Part shown: piece by piece, positions 6,435 through 15,087 of the stretch | How positions within the stretch are numbered: position 1 is the first letter of the stretch | Layout: every line of letters starts with the position of its first letter | DNA from: JBKHJZ01 sp046537875 | Lineage (GTDB): Bacteria > Actinomycetota > Acidimicrobiia > Acidimicrobiales > VFJN01 | Direction: 5' to 3' | Length of the DNA stretch: 31,296 nucleotides | Assembly: GCA_046537875.1 (NCBI GenBank) | Contig: JBKHJZ010000019.1 | Location: 1-31,296, forward strand | The notes under the pieces: generated by a model | What the model saw: only the letters and a program-made list of their open reading frames with translations | What the model was told of the DNA's origin: nothing | Database searches by the model: none | Translations under genes and position numbers: made by a program

Positions 6435-8387
6435 GTGAGCGAGCTCCTCGCCTTCACGATCGTCGGGATCGTCACGGGCTCCATCTACGCGGTCGCCGCG
6501 AGCGGCCTGGTCGTGACCTACACGACCTCGGGCGTGTTCAACATCGCCCACGGGGCTGTGGGCATGCTCATGGCCTTCGTCTACTGGCAGGTGCGGTTCG
6601 ACTGGGGCTGGCCCACACCGGTGAGCCTGGCCTTCGTGCTGCTGGTGGCGGCACCGCTGCTCGGTGCCCTCGTCGAGCGGACGCTGGCGCGGAACCTGGC
6701 CAAGGCATCGCTCGTGTCCAGCCTCGTGGTGACGATCGGGCTCCTGCTGGTGCTCATGGCCGCGGCGCACAACATCTGGCCGCCCGAGGGCCGCCGCGTG
6801 GACGGCTTCTTCTCCCCGGGCGGGTTCGACCTCGGCCCCGTGTTCGTCACCTGGCACCAGACGACCACCGTCCTCGTGGCCGTCGCGGTTGCGGTCGGCC
6901 TGCGGCTCCTGATGTTCAGGACCCGGGCCGGCGTGACCATGCGAGCCGTCGTGGACCACCGGGGCCTGGCCACGCTCACCGGCGCCCGACCGGGCCTGAC
7001 CAGCGCCCTGAGCTGGGCCATCGGCTCCAGCCTCGCCGCCCTGGCGGGGATCCTCCTCGCCCCGGTGCTGCAGCTCAACGTGCAGGCGCTGACGCTTCTG
7101 GTCGTCAACGCGTACGCCGCGGCGATGGTCGGGCGCCTCCGCAGCGTGCCCCTGACGTTCGTCGGCGCGATGGTGCTCGGCCTCGTCGAGTCCTACGCCG
7201 TCGGCTACCTGCCGTCCGACGGCATCTTCACGAACCTGCGCGTCGCCATGCCCACGCTGATGCTGTTCGTGGCCCTGCTCCTCATCCCGGAGGGCCGGGT
7301 GCGGCCCGGTGCCGCCATCGCCGCCAGGATGCCGCCGATGGCCGGCCTGCCCCGCTCGCTGCTGGGGGCCGCCGGGCTCGTGGCCGCCGCCGGGCTGTTC
7401 GCGCTGCTGGCCGACGAGGCCACCCTCTCCCGGGTCGCACCGGGCCTGGGGCTGGGCCTCGTTGCCCTGTCCCTCGTACCCCTCACCGGCTGGGCCGGTC
7501 AGGTCTCGCTCTGCCAGATGACCTTCGCCGGCCTCGGCGCGTTCGCGATGGTGCAGTTCGCGCCCGGGGGCTCGGTGGTGGGCCTGCTCGCAGCCGTGGC
7601 CATCGCCGTGCCGGTGGGGGCCCTCGTGGCCCTACCCGCCCTCCGCCTCCGGGGCCTCTACCTGGCCCTGGCCACGCTCGCGTTCGCCGTCGTGATGGAC
7701 AACATGTTCTTCAACCGCCAGGACGTGTTCGGCGAGCTCGGTGCCGTCGACGTCGAACGGCTCCAGGTCGGCGGTGTGTCCTTCGCCGGCGAGCGGGCCT
7801 ACTTCGTGCTCCTCGCCAGCGTCTTCGCGCTGGTCGGCGTGGGGCTGCTCGCCCTGCGCCGCGGCTCGTTCGGGCGGCGCCTGTCCGCGCTCCGGGACAG
7901 CCCCACGGCCTGCACGATGATGGGCCTCGACACGACGGTCACGAAGCTGCAGGTGTTCGCCCTCTCGTCGGCCATCGCCGCGGTGGGCGGCGCCCTCCTC
8001 GCCGGCCTGCGCCAGACGGCGACGGCTGCCGACTACACCATGTTCAGCAGCCTGCCGGTGGTGCTGCTCGCCGTCCTCGGCGGCATCACGGCCGTCAGCG
8101 GGGCGCTCGTCGGCGGCCTGGTCCTCGCCGGGTTCCCGGTGCTGGCCGACGAGATCACGTGGCTCGAGAGCCTGGCTTTCCTCGGCCCCGGGCTGATCGG
8201 GATCACGCTCGCCCGCCGCCCCGACGGCCTGGTGCTCCAGCTCTCCGATCTGTGGTCGGGCCGGCGCCGGGCCGCGCCCGCCGGGGCCGAGGACCTCCCC
8301 GACCGCGTCGAGGAGCTCGGGCTCACCGTGCCCTTCCGCCCCGCCCACCGTGCGGCCCTCGACCACGAGCTCGCGATCGATGTCTGA
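6435..8387 (+). CDS. Fused LivH-LivM ABC permease
   Basis: This is a 650-residue membrane protein that joins both permease subunits of a branched-chain-amino-acid-type importer. Residues 1 to about 293 are LivH-like, with GVFNIAHGAVGMLMAF (33-48) after helix 1. From about 320 to 610 the protein is LivM-like, with TGWAGQVSL near residues 351-359 and the cytoplasmic coupling loop RRGSFGRRLSALRDSP at about 475-490. A charged cytoplasmic tail of about 45 residues ends the protein. The start is GTG 6435 with only a weak ribosome-binding site, 9 bases after the binding-protein stop, so coupling is likely. The stop overlaps the LivF start by 8 bases. Fused LivHM proteins are common in actinobacteria. 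Its second ATPase is not next door; the LivG at 15113 is the obvious candidate. Confidence 0.9.
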   Translation: MSELLAFTIVGIVTGSIYAVAASGLVVTYTTSGVFNIAHGAVGMLMAFVYWQVRFDWGWPTPVSLAFVLLVAAPLLGALVERTLARNLAKASLVSSLVVTIGLLLVLMAAAHNIWPPEGRRVDGFFSPGGFDLGPVFVTWHQTTTVLVAVAVAVGLRLLMFRTRAGVTMRAVVDHRGLATLTGARPGLTSALSWAIGSSLAALAGILLAPVLQLNVQALTLLVVNAYAAAMVGRLRSVPLTFVGAMVLGLVESYAVGYLPSDGIFTNLRVAMPTLMLFVALLLIPEGRVRPGAAIAARMPPMAGLPRSLLGAAGLVAAAGLFALLADEATLSRVAPGLGLGLVALSLVPLTGWAGQVSLCQMTFAGLGAFAMVQFAPGGSVVGLLAAVAIAVPVGALVALPALRLRGLYLALATLAFAVVMDNMFFNRQDVFGELGAVDVERLQVGGVSFAGERAYFVLLASVFALVGVGLLALRRGSFGRRLSALRDSPTACTMMGLDTTVTKLQVFALSSAIAAVGGALLAGLRQTATAADYTMFSSLPVVLLAVLGGITAVSGALVGGLVLAGFPVLADEITWLESLAFLGPGLIGITLARRPDGLVLQLSDLWSGRRRAAPAGAEDLPDRVEELGLTVPFRPAHRAALDHELAIDV

Positions 8388-9099
8388 GCGCGCGCTGCCG
8401 CCCCCCGTCCTGGAGCTGCGGTCGCTGCGGGCCGGGTACGGGCGGATCGAGGTGCTCCACGGGATCGACCTCGCCGTGCCCCGCGACACCCTCGTCGGCC
8501 TGCTCGGCCCGAACGGGGCCGGCAAGACCACGACGCTGGCGGCCATCGGCGGCCAGGTGCGGCCCACCGCCGGCACCGTCCGCATGGCCGGCGTCGACGT
8601 CACGGGTGCCGCCCCCGACGCCCTGGCCCGGGCCGGGGTCTGCACGATCCCCGAGGGCCGGGGCGTGTTCCCCAACCTCACCGTGGACGAGAACCTCCTC
8701 ATGTTCACGCACGGCGGCGCCTCGGCCCGCCACGTCACCGACGTGGCCTTCACCCACTTCCCGCAGCTGAAGGCGCGCCGCCGCGTGCTGGCCGGGCTGC
8801 TCTCCGGGGGCGAGCAGCAGATGCTGGCCGTGTCCCGCGCGCTGGCCACCCGCCCGGCCGTGCTGCTGCTCGACGAGCTGTCGATGGGCCTGGGGCCGAT
8901 CGTCGTGGAGGCGCTCTACGCGCAGGTGAAGACCCTCACCGAGCGGGGGGTGGCCATCCTGCTGGTGGAGCAGTTCGCCGCCTACGTCCTCGATCTGGCG
9001 GACCAGGTGGCGGTGCTCGTCAACGGCGAGATCCGCGCCGCCGGCCGGCCGGCGGAGATGACGGACCTGCTGCAGGGGGCGTACCTCGGTGCGCGGTGA
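8380..9099 (+). CDS. ABC transporter ATPase, LivF-like
   Basis: This is a 239-residue cytoplasmic ATPase of a Liv-type importer. Walker A is GPNGAGKTT (43-51), the signature is LSGGEQQMLA (141-150), and Walker B with catalytic Glu is VLLLDE (161-166). The switch region holds LLVEQ where LivF proteins carry Gln in place of the usual His. CTIPEGRGVFPNLTVDENL (88-106) is typical of LivF, not LivG. The ATG overlaps the stop of the permease (ATGTCTGA), so translation is coupled. It would pair with a LivG-type ATPase on the fused permease; the only LivG in the window is at 15113, under an identical operator. A 63-base gap separates it from the next gene, with no operator. Confidence 0.92.
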   Translation: MSERALPPPVLELRSLRAGYGRIEVLHGIDLAVPRDTLVGLLGPNGAGKTTTLAAIGGQVRPTAGTVRMAGVDVTGAAPDALARAGVCTIPEGRGVFPNLTVDENLLMFTHGGASARHVTDVAFTHFPQLKARRRVLAGLLSGGEQQMLAVSRALATRPAVLLLDELSMGLGPIVVEALYAQVKTLTERGVAILLVEQFAAYVLDLADQVAVLVNGEIRAAGRPAEMTDLLQGAYLGAR

Positions 9100-9162
9100 C
9101 GCTCGTGCCGGGTCACGCACTGGATGCGGCGGCACGCCGCCCGAGGACGATGGAGGCACCAC

Positions 9163-9612
9163 ATGAGCGTGGACCACGGCAGGCGAGGCGAGGAGCCCGA
9201 CCGGCTCGACGAGTTCCAGGCCGAACTGGCCCGGCTCCGGTCCCGAGGGAGCACGACCTCTGCCGAGCAGCGGCTGCTGCTGGCCGGGGCCGTGCTCATG
9301 CCGGTCGGGCTCGTGCTGGTCCTGATGGGCTACCTGGGCGCCTCGGGCACCACGGAGCTCAGCTCCCAGGTGCCCTACCTGATCTCCGGGGGCGTGCTCG
9401 GCCTCGGCTGCACGATCGTCGGGGCCGCCCTGTTCCTGCGGTACTCGCTCGCCCGCTACCTCCGCTTCTGGCTGCTGCGGCTGATCTACGAGCAGCACAC
9501 GACCGCCAACCGCCAGGTCGACGCCCTGGAACGGCTCGGCGACCAACTCGCCGGCCGTCCCCCCAACCGTGCGGCGGCCCCCGCCGACCGACAGAAGGAG
9601 ACACAACCGTGA
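9163..9612 (+). CDS. Small membrane protein of unknown function in the transporter operon
   Basis: This 149-residue protein has a charged, probably helical N-terminus (about 1-35, rich in Glu, Arg and Leu). Two hydrophobic segments lie at about 36-56 and 67-90, followed by a basic amphipathic C-terminal tail. I recognise no family. ATG 9163 is preferred to an upstream ATG at 9124 because GGAGG lies 6 bases before it. Its stop overlaps the GTG of the following lipoprotein gene (GTGA), so the two are translationally coupled. No KstR-like site stands before it, so it is probably read from the ABC operon promoter near 5095. A role in the transporter or in envelope handling of the substrate is only inferred from position. 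Confidence 0.7.
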   Translation: MSVDHGRRGEEPDRLDEFQAELARLRSRGSTTSAEQRLLLAGAVLMPVGLVLVLMGYLGASGTTELSSQVPYLISGGVLGLGCTIVGAALFLRYSLARYLRFWLLRLIYEQHTTANRQVDALERLGDQLAGRPPNRAAAPADRQKETQP

Positions 9613-10172
9613 CGAGCAAGAGGATCGTCCGAAGAGGCCGAGCGGACAGGCCCGCACGTGCGCAGCGAACAGCCCGGCGCTTAGCGGTGCTCTGCGCCGC
9701 CGCCGTGCTGCTGGGCGCCTGCGGCGGCGACGACGGTGACGCCTCCGGGGCGGAGGCCGAGGCCCAGGGGGCGGAGACCGAGGAGACGACGAGCTCGACC
9801 ACAGAGGTCGACGCCGAGGCCGAGGAGGCCGCCGTCGGCGACGTGCTGACGGAGTTCTTCTCGCTCGTCGGCCAGGGCGACTTCGACGAGGCGTCCGCCC
9901 TCATCGAGAACGGCGAGATGGCCGAGCCCCGGCTCGTCCACTGCGCCGACCTCGTCGACGGCGTGACCATCGAGATGACGAGCGTGGAGCTCCTGGACGA
10001 CGAAACCGCATCGGCGACGTTCGCCATCCTGAAGGACGGTGAGGTGCTCCTCGCCGAGAGCGGCGGCGGAGCGGTGAAGGTGGACGGCGAGTGGCTCGTC
10101 AGCGAGAACACCTTCCTGTCCCTGTACGACGCCGCCAAGGAGGGTTGCACCGGTCCGCCGCCGCCGGAGTGA
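9609..10172 (+). CDS. Lipoprotein of unknown function in the transporter operon
   Basis: This is a 187-residue predicted lipoprotein. A basic N-region of about 24 residues and a hydrophobic core end in LLGAC (Cys38). An acidic Glu/Ser/Thr linker follows (about 43-75), then a compact domain beginning DVLTEFFSLVGQGDFDEASALI and ending VDGEWLVSENTFLSLY. That pattern resembles NTF2-like or Mtb12-type small secreted domains, but I cannot name the family. Two Cys residues in the mature domain (in LVHCADLV and KEGCTG) could pair. The start is GTG 9609, behind AAGGAG and overlapping the previous stop. It converges with the second acyl-CoA dehydrogenase, 14 bases away. It may assist substrate capture at the outer membrane face; this is position-based inference. 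Confidence 0.75.
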   Translation: MTSKRIVRRGRADRPARAQRTARRLAVLCAAAVLLGACGGDDGDASGAEAEAQGAETEETTSSTTEVDAEAEEAAVGDVLTEFFSLVGQGDFDEASALIENGEMAEPRLVHCADLVDGVTIEMTSVELLDDETASATFAILKDGEVLLAESGGGAVKVDGEWLVSENTFLSLYDAAKEGCTGPPPPE

Positions 10173-10186
10173 CGCCGGAGCACGAC

Positions 10187-11413
10187 CTAAACCGGGCTCG
10201 TCGCCTCCCGGTCGGCCGTCGGCCCGGCCGTTGGAGGCCGATCGCTCCGGTTGCGGACCCGGGCCCGGCTCTCCGCCCAGGTGAGGCCGCCCTCGACGTC
10301 GACGTCGTGGGGCAGGCCGAGGATGCGCTCGGCGATGACGTTGCGCAGCACCTCGGACGTGCCGCCGCCCACCGTGAGCGCGGGGCTGAAGAGGAACCCG
10401 GCCGCCCACGGCTCCCACACCGGGTCGGCCCCGGCGGCGAGCATCCCGCTCGCACCCATCAGGTCCTTGGCCAGGGTGAAGACCGCCTTGCCGTGCGCGT
10501 CCTTGAGGGCCTTGCGCAGTGAGGCGTCCGGGCCGGGCGTCTTGTTGACCTTGGCCGAGATCTGCCGGAACTGGTGGTACCGCATGATCTCACCCTCGAC
10601 GTAGGCGGCGGCGAGGCGCTGGCGCTGGTCGCCGGCGAGGGGGATGCCGCGGTCGCGGACGAGCCCGACGAGATCCCGGACGGTCGGCCCGTAGCCCCAC
10701 TGCAGCCCCTCACGGGAGAGCGACACGCGCTCGTTGGCGAGCGTCTCCTTGGCCATGGCCCAGCCGGCGTGCAACGGGCCGATGAGGTTCTCGGCGGGCA
10801 CGGCGACGTCGGTGAAGAAGACCTCGCAGAAGCCGCCGTCGCCGAAGCCGCCGACCATGTTCCGGAGCGGCCGGATCTCGATGCCCGGGAGGTCCATGGG
10901 GACGATGAAGTACGAGATGCCGGTGTACTTCGAGGTGTCGACGTCGGTGCGGGCGATCAGGATCCCGAACTTCGCCACCGCCGCCAGCGAGGTCCAGATC
11001 TTCTGGCCGTTCACGACGAACACGTCGCCGTCGCGCACGGCCCGGGTCGCGAGGCCGGCCAGGTCCGACCCCGCCTCCGGCTCGCTGAAGAGCTGGCACC
11101 ACAGCTCCTCGCCCCGGAGCATCGGGGGCAGGTAGCGCTGCTTCTGCTCCTCGCTGCCGTGGACCACCAGCACGGGCCCGCAGTGCCCGATCCCGATCGG
11201 GTTCAGCGGCCTGGTGACGCCCGCCCGCTTCAGCTCGTCGTCGATGATGAGCTGCAGCTCCGGCTCTGCGTCGAGTCCCCAGGGCGGCGGCCAGTGGGCC
11301 GTCACGTACCCGGCGTCCACCAGTTGCGCCGGCGTGGGGTCGGGGTGCTCGGCCAGCCAGGCCCGCACCCGGAGCCGCCGCGGGTCGTCGTCGGGCGGGA
11401 GGTCGATGTCCAT
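10187..11413 (-). CDS. Acyl-CoA dehydrogenase (FadE-type) 2
   Basis: This is a 408-residue FAD-dependent acyl-CoA dehydrogenase. Landmarks are LWCQLFSEPEAGSDLAGLATR (104-124), NGQKIWTS (135-142) and GTSEVLRNVIAERILGLP (351-368). As in the paralogue at 1509, the MCAD-position Glu is lost (TVGGGTSE) and Glu228 in LANER is the likely base. The N-terminal helical domain is shorter and more divergent than in that paralogue. The C-terminus adds an Arg/Pro-rich tail of about 30 residues. It is last in a minus-strand operon after the amidohydrolase and the crotonase; 11 bases separate it from the crotonase stop, and GAGG precedes ATG 11413. It probably oxidises an acyl-CoA intermediate that the crotonase then hydrates. 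Whether it works alone or with the paralogue is unknown. Confidence 0.9.
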   Translation of the reverse strand: MDIDLPPDDDPRRLRVRAWLAEHPDPTPAQLVDAGYVTAHWPPPWGLDAEPELQLIIDDELKRAGVTRPLNPIGIGHCGPVLVVHGSEEQKQRYLPPMLRGEELWCQLFSEPEAGSDLAGLATRAVRDGDVFVVNGQKIWTSLAAVAKFGILIARTDVDTSKYTGISYFIVPMDLPGIEIRPLRNMVGGFGDGGFCEVFFTDVAVPAENLIGPLHAGWAMAKETLANERVSLSREGLQWGYGPTVRDLVGLVRDRGIPLAGDQRQRLAAAYVEGEIMRYHQFRQISAKVNKTPGPDASLRKALKDAHGKAVFTLAKDLMGASGMLAAGADPVWEPWAAGFLFSPALTVGGGTSEVLRNVIAERILGLPHDVDVEGGLTWAESRARVRNRSDRPPTAGPTADREATSPV

Positions 11414-11424
11414 GACTCGGGCCT

Positions 11425-12312
11425 CTAAGTCGGGGGGTGGGGCTCGACGGTGCGGTAGTCGCCGAAGGGCTCGTCCCGCTCCTGCAGCGCCTTCGTGAGG
11501 CCCTTGCTGCGCATGCCCTCGACGAACGCCTGGAAGCTGGGCTGCTTCGTACCCAGCGAGCACAGCTCGGTGCCCGAACGGATGGACTGGCGGATGCCCA
11601 TGATGTCCATGGCCCGGTGCACCGTGCGCTTGTTCAGCTGCACGATGTCGGGCGGGAGCTTCGCGATGCGCTGGGCGACCGCCACGACCGCGCCGTCGAG
11701 CTCGGCCTCGGGGAACGCGCGGTTGGCCCACCCGAGGCGGACGGCCTCGGTGCCCGAGATCGAGTCGCCGGTGACCATCATCTCCATCGCTGCGCGCATG
11801 CCGAGGAACCAGGCGTGGAACTGCATGTCCGGCACGCCGAAGCGCACGGCGGGATAGCCCATCCTGGCGTCCTCGGCCACGTAGACCAGGTCGCAGCCGG
11901 TGGCCAGCTCGCTGCCCCCGGCCAGGCAGTAGCCGTGGACCTGGGCGATGACCGGCTTGGCCAGGTCCCAGATCCCCATCCAGGTCTCCGTCACATGCCG
12001 CGGCCACTGTCCCTCGCCCGGGGCCGTGAAGTGCGGGTACTCGTGGCCCTCGTTGCCGCCGCCGAGGTCGTAGCCGGCCGAGAAGCTGGTGCCCGCGCCT
12101 CGCACGATGGAGACGCGCACGTCATCGTCGAGATCGGCCGCCTGCAGGGCGGCGACGAGCTGGCCCCGCAGCGGGTGGTTGAGCGCGTTGCGCTTCTCGG
12201 GCCGGTTGAGCGTGATGCGCCGCACGTGGGGTGCGGGCTCGTCCACCAGGACGAGGTCGCCCCCGCCGGGGCCGCTCGCCTTGGCGGTGTCGCCGCTCGC
12301 GTCGCCGCTCAC
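11425..12312 (-). CDS. Enoyl-CoA hydratase/isomerase (crotonase fold)
   Basis: This is a 295-residue crotonase-superfamily protein. The oxyanion hole is formed by SFSAGYDL (76-83) and HGYCLAGGSELATGCDL (126-142). Glu135 fits the first catalytic Glu of enoyl-CoA hydratase. The second, found in FGQPE of the classical enzyme, is Asp here (FGVPD, Asp162), so the exact reaction (hydration, isomerisation, hydrolysis or C-C cleavage) cannot be fixed. Normal family length is about 260; the first 20 residues are a Gly/Ser-rich extension. GTG 12312 overlaps the amidohydrolase stop (GTGA), which argues for coupled translation. It would act on the product of an acyl-CoA dehydrogenase, one of which is encoded next in the operon. 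Confidence 0.88.
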   Translation of the reverse strand: MSGDASGDTAKASGPGGGDLVLVDEPAPHVRRITLNRPEKRNALNHPLRGQLVAALQAADLDDDVRVSIVRGAGTSFSAGYDLGGGNEGHEYPHFTAPGEGQWPRHVTETWMGIWDLAKPVIAQVHGYCLAGGSELATGCDLVYVAEDARMGYPAVRFGVPDMQFHAWFLGMRAAMEMMVTGDSISGTEAVRLGWANRAFPEAELDGAVVAVAQRIAKLPPDIVQLNKRTVHRAMDIMGIRQSIRSGTELCSLGTKQPSFQAFVEGMRSKGLTKALQERDEPFGDYRTVEPHPPT

Positions 12313-13541
12313 TTGATCGCCTTCGGGTTCATGTCGCCCGACAGCCGCTCGAGGTGCTTCGTGGGCACGTGGTCGATGGGGGTGGCCACCTCCTCGACCG
12401 TGGGCCCGATCCTCGCCGCCAGGGGCGCCAGCGCGTCGAGGTCGAAGTCGTAGAGGGCGGCGGCGTTGCCGGCCAGGAGCTTCCGGAGCTCGGCCGGGTC
12501 GAAACCGCTGAAGCGGGCCCGGAGGTGCTCGCGGGTGTAGGGATGGGTGCCCTCGTCGTGCGGGTAGTCGCTGCCCCACATGAACCGGTCCTCGCCGAGC
12601 TGGTGCCGGGCGGCGACGTCGGCGTCGCCGGGCCCGCTCACGCCCATCCACACGTTCTGCCGGAAGTACTCGGTGGCCGACCGCGGCAGGACGTGCTCTG
12701 CGCCGTAGCGGATCTCGCCCGTGCTGCCGGTGTCCCGGATGCTGGCCAGGACCTGGTCGAGACGCTCCAGCAGCGGGGGCACCCACGCGCAGCCGATCTC
12801 GGTCAGCACGAACCTGAGGCGGGGGAACCGCTCGAACACGCCCGAGACGATCAGCTGCACGAGCGGGCGCTGGGAGTAGAAGGGCACCTCGTTGATGTAG
12901 AGCAGCATCGACGTCGGGTAGGGGCCGTAGTCGGGGTTGCCGGTGCCGCTGTGGACGTTGACCGGCACCTCGAGATCCTGGCAGGCCGCCCAGAGCCGGT
13001 CGTACACCGGGTCGTAGAGCGGCTTGATCCACTTCACGTCGGGGGCCAGGTTGGGAAGGAGGATGCCGCCCCGCAGGCCGTTCTCCTTGATCCAGGTGAC
13101 GTCCTCGATGGCGTCGTCGACGTCGTTGAGGAAGATCTGCCCGACGCCGGCCCGCCGCTCGGGGAACTCGTTGCACCAGTCCTTCAGCCAGCGGTTGTGC
13201 GCGTGCACCCCGGCGCGGCGGTGGCGGTACTCCTCGTCGGTCGGCGGCTTGGCGAAGAGCACGAAGCTGGGGAAGAACGGCGGCACCGTGTTCGGGAACA
13301 CGACCTCCCCCACCACGCCGTCGGACTCCTGCTGCGAGTTGCGCATCTCGTTGTCCCAGTTCCGCAGCCGGCGGTTGTCGCCCAGGTCCTTGTACGGGTT
13401 CTTGTACTTGCCCCGCCACGCGTCGAAGTCCTCGTGGAAGGCGGGGTCCAGGTACTCGCGGTAGGCGGCGTGCGACCCGCCGGCGTGGCAGTCCGCAGAG
13501 ATGATCGTGTAGCGCTCGTCGGTCTCGGTGGCAGGAGCCAT
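12309..13541 (-). CDS. Amidohydrolase-2 family metal-dependent hydrolase or decarboxylase
   Basis: This 410-residue protein is of the amidohydrolase_2 type (TIM barrel, related to ACMS decarboxylase and gamma-resorcylate decarboxylase). Likely metal ligands and catalytic residues are D17 and H19 in SADCHAG, H197 in VNVHSGTGN, E248 in LTEIG, and D325 in WGSDYPHDEGT. Family members hydrolyse lactones or amides or decarboxylate acids; the motifs do not decide which. ATG 13541 is preceded by AAGGGGG at good spacing. It is first in the operon with the crotonase and the second dehydrogenase, 51 bases after operator E. The constant company of acyl-CoA enzymes suggests that it opens a ring or removes a carboxyl group on a CoA intermediate, but this is inference. 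Confidence 0.85.
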   Translation of the reverse strand: MAPATETDERYTIISADCHAGGSHAAYREYLDPAFHEDFDAWRGKYKNPYKDLGDNRRLRNWDNEMRNSQQESDGVVGEVVFPNTVPPFFPSFVLFAKPPTDEEYRHRRAGVHAHNRWLKDWCNEFPERRAGVGQIFLNDVDDAIEDVTWIKENGLRGGILLPNLAPDVKWIKPLYDPVYDRLWAACQDLEVPVNVHSGTGNPDYGPYPTSMLLYINEVPFYSQRPLVQLIVSGVFERFPRLRFVLTEIGCAWVPPLLERLDQVLASIRDTGSTGEIRYGAEHVLPRSATEYFRQNVWMGVSGPGDADVAARHQLGEDRFMWGSDYPHDEGTHPYTREHLRARFSGFDPAELRKLLAGNAAALYDFDLDALAPLAARIGPTVEEVATPIDHVPTKHLERLSGDMNPKAIK

Positions 13542-13592
13542 CTCGTTCGTCCCCCTTGGTGCCGCTCCCGGCACCTCCGCACCAGTCTGCAG

Positions 13593-13606
13593 TAGAACAC
13601 GTTCTC
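13593..13606. promoter_or_regulatory. KstR-like operator E
   Basis: TAGAACACGTTCTC matches 13 of 14 consensus positions. It lies between the stop of the MFS gene (13619) and the start of the amidohydrolase operon (13541). The operon therefore has its own controlled promoter although the MFS gene upstream runs in the same direction. Confidence 0.7.
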
Positions 13607-13618
13607 GCGCCACCTCTG

Positions 13619-15037
13619 TCAGGCCTCGCCGGGTGCGTCGAAGGCCGTCTGCTCGCGGAGGGGGCGTTCGGGGAGCCGCCAGGCGACGAGCGTCGACGCG
13701 ATCCCCACGAGCACGGCGAGGGCGAAGACGGGCCGCAGGGCGCCGGCGACGGCGGCCGGCCCGAGGTCCGTGCCGTGGAGGCCGGCGTTCAGGATCCCGC
13801 CGAAGATCGGGATGCCGATGGTGTTGCCGAGCACGCGGAGCAGCAGCGCAGTCGACGTCGCCGTGCCGAGCTCCCGCGGCTCGACGCCGTTCTGGGCCGC
13901 GAGCAGGGAGGGCTGCATGACGAAGCCGACGCCGGTGCCGAGCAGGACGGCGGAGAGCGCCGCCGTGGCGACCGACGAGCGTTGGTCGAGGCTGGCCAGG
14001 AGCAGCATGGCGGTGGTCATCAGGACCCCGCCGGCGATCGGCCACGTCCGGTACCGGCCGGTGCGGGCCACGAGCCGACCCGTCACCAGGGTTCCGAGGG
14101 CGGCGCCGAACATCAGCGGCATGAGCACGAGCCCCGACCGGGTCGGGCTCACCTCGCTCACCTGCTGCACGAACTGGGGCACGAAGAAGATCCCGCACCA
14201 CAGCAGCAGCCCGCTCGTGAAGTTCACGCCCGCGGCGACCCGGAGGACGGGGTTGGCGAAGAGGCGCAGGGGGAGCACCGGCTCGGGCGCCCGGCGCTCC
14301 CGCCGCACGAACAGGTGGGCGATCACCAGCAGGCAGGCGCCGGCTGCCGCAGCCGGGAGCGATGCCCACGGGATCTCGCGCCCGCCGAGGGTGGCGAGGA
14401 GCACGAACAGGGCCAATCCGCTGGTGAGGAGGAGCGACCCCGACCAGTCGATGGCGTGTGGGATGCGCCGGTAGGGAAGCCGCAGCTTCGTCGTGACGAT
14501 CAGCGCGGCGAGGAGTCCGGTCGGGAGGTTGACGAGGAAGGCCCAGCGCCAGCCGAGGTGATCGGCGAACAGGCCGCCCACCAGCGGCCCGATGGCGCTG
14601 GCCACCATGTAGATCACGCCCTGGTAGCCCAGCCACCTCCCCAGCTGGCGGGCGGGCACGATGTCGGCGACCGTCGCCATGGCCACCGCCCCGAGGCCGC
14701 CGCCGCCGAGGCCCTGGAGGAAGCGGGCAGCGACGAGCTCGTCCATGGTCTGGGTCGTGCTGCACGCCATGGAGCCGGCCAGGAACACCCCGATGGCGAC
14801 GAGCAGGATGCGCCGGCGCCCGTACAGGTCGCCGAGCTTCCCGTAGATCGGCATGGACGCCACCATGGCCAGCGCGTAGGCGGTCACGACCCACGTGGAT
14901 CGCGAGAGGCCGCCGATGTCGGCGGCGATGCTCGGCAGCGCGGTGGCGACGATCGTCCCGTCGATCGAGCTCATGACCTGGCCGAGCTGCAGCCCGACGA
15001 AGACGACCAGCGTGCGGCCGAAGGTCTGCTGGCCCAT
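13619..15037 (-). CDS. MFS drug/solute transporter, EmrB/QacA (DHA2) type
   Basis: This is a 472-residue inner-membrane transporter with about fourteen hydrophobic helices, as expected for the DHA2 family. The N-terminus contains SSIDGTIVATALPSIAADIG (motif D1 of this family), and the 2-3 loop is GKLGDLYGRRR. WRWAFLVNLPTG is another DHA2 hallmark. ATG 15037 was chosen because it begins the conserved first helix. GGGGGG lies 9 bases upstream, and longer extensions read into the divergent livG gene. Operator F lies 50 bases upstream in the region shared with livG. DHA2 members are usually proton-driven exporters, so removal of toxic intermediates is more likely than uptake, but this is inferred. 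Confidence 0.9.
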   Translation of the reverse strand: MGQQTFGRTLVVFVGLQLGQVMSSIDGTIVATALPSIAADIGGLSRSTWVVTAYALAMVASMPIYGKLGDLYGRRRILLVAIGVFLAGSMACSTTQTMDELVAARFLQGLGGGGLGAVAMATVADIVPARQLGRWLGYQGVIYMVASAIGPLVGGLFADHLGWRWAFLVNLPTGLLAALIVTTKLRLPYRRIPHAIDWSGSLLLTSGLALFVLLATLGGREIPWASLPAAAAGACLLVIAHLFVRRERRAPEPVLPLRLFANPVLRVAAGVNFTSGLLLWCGIFFVPQFVQQVSEVSPTRSGLVLMPLMFGAALGTLVTGRLVARTGRYRTWPIAGGVLMTTAMLLLASLDQRSSVATAALSAVLLGTGVGFVMQPSLLAAQNGVEPRELGTATSTALLLRVLGNTIGIPIFGGILNAGLHGTDLGPAAVAGALRPVFALAVLVGIASTLVAWRLPERPLREQTAFDAPGEA

Positions 15038-15087
15038 CTCCGATCGCCCCCCGTCGTCGCGCGCCTGCGATCGCCGCGGCAGCGCGC

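Noticed and set aside
2886..6959. Very long minus-strand open frame of 1357 codons, and the plus-strand frame at 5501-8770
   Set aside because: They lie antisense or out of frame over the ligase, binding protein and permease. They are Arg/Pro/Gly-rich without any domain, as expected of GC-rich shadow frames.
5142..9099. Simple branched-chain amino-acid importer
   Set aside because: The fold fits, but the KstR-like operators and the divergent acyl-CoA ligase make an amino-acid role less likely. I therefore did not assign liv gene symbols.
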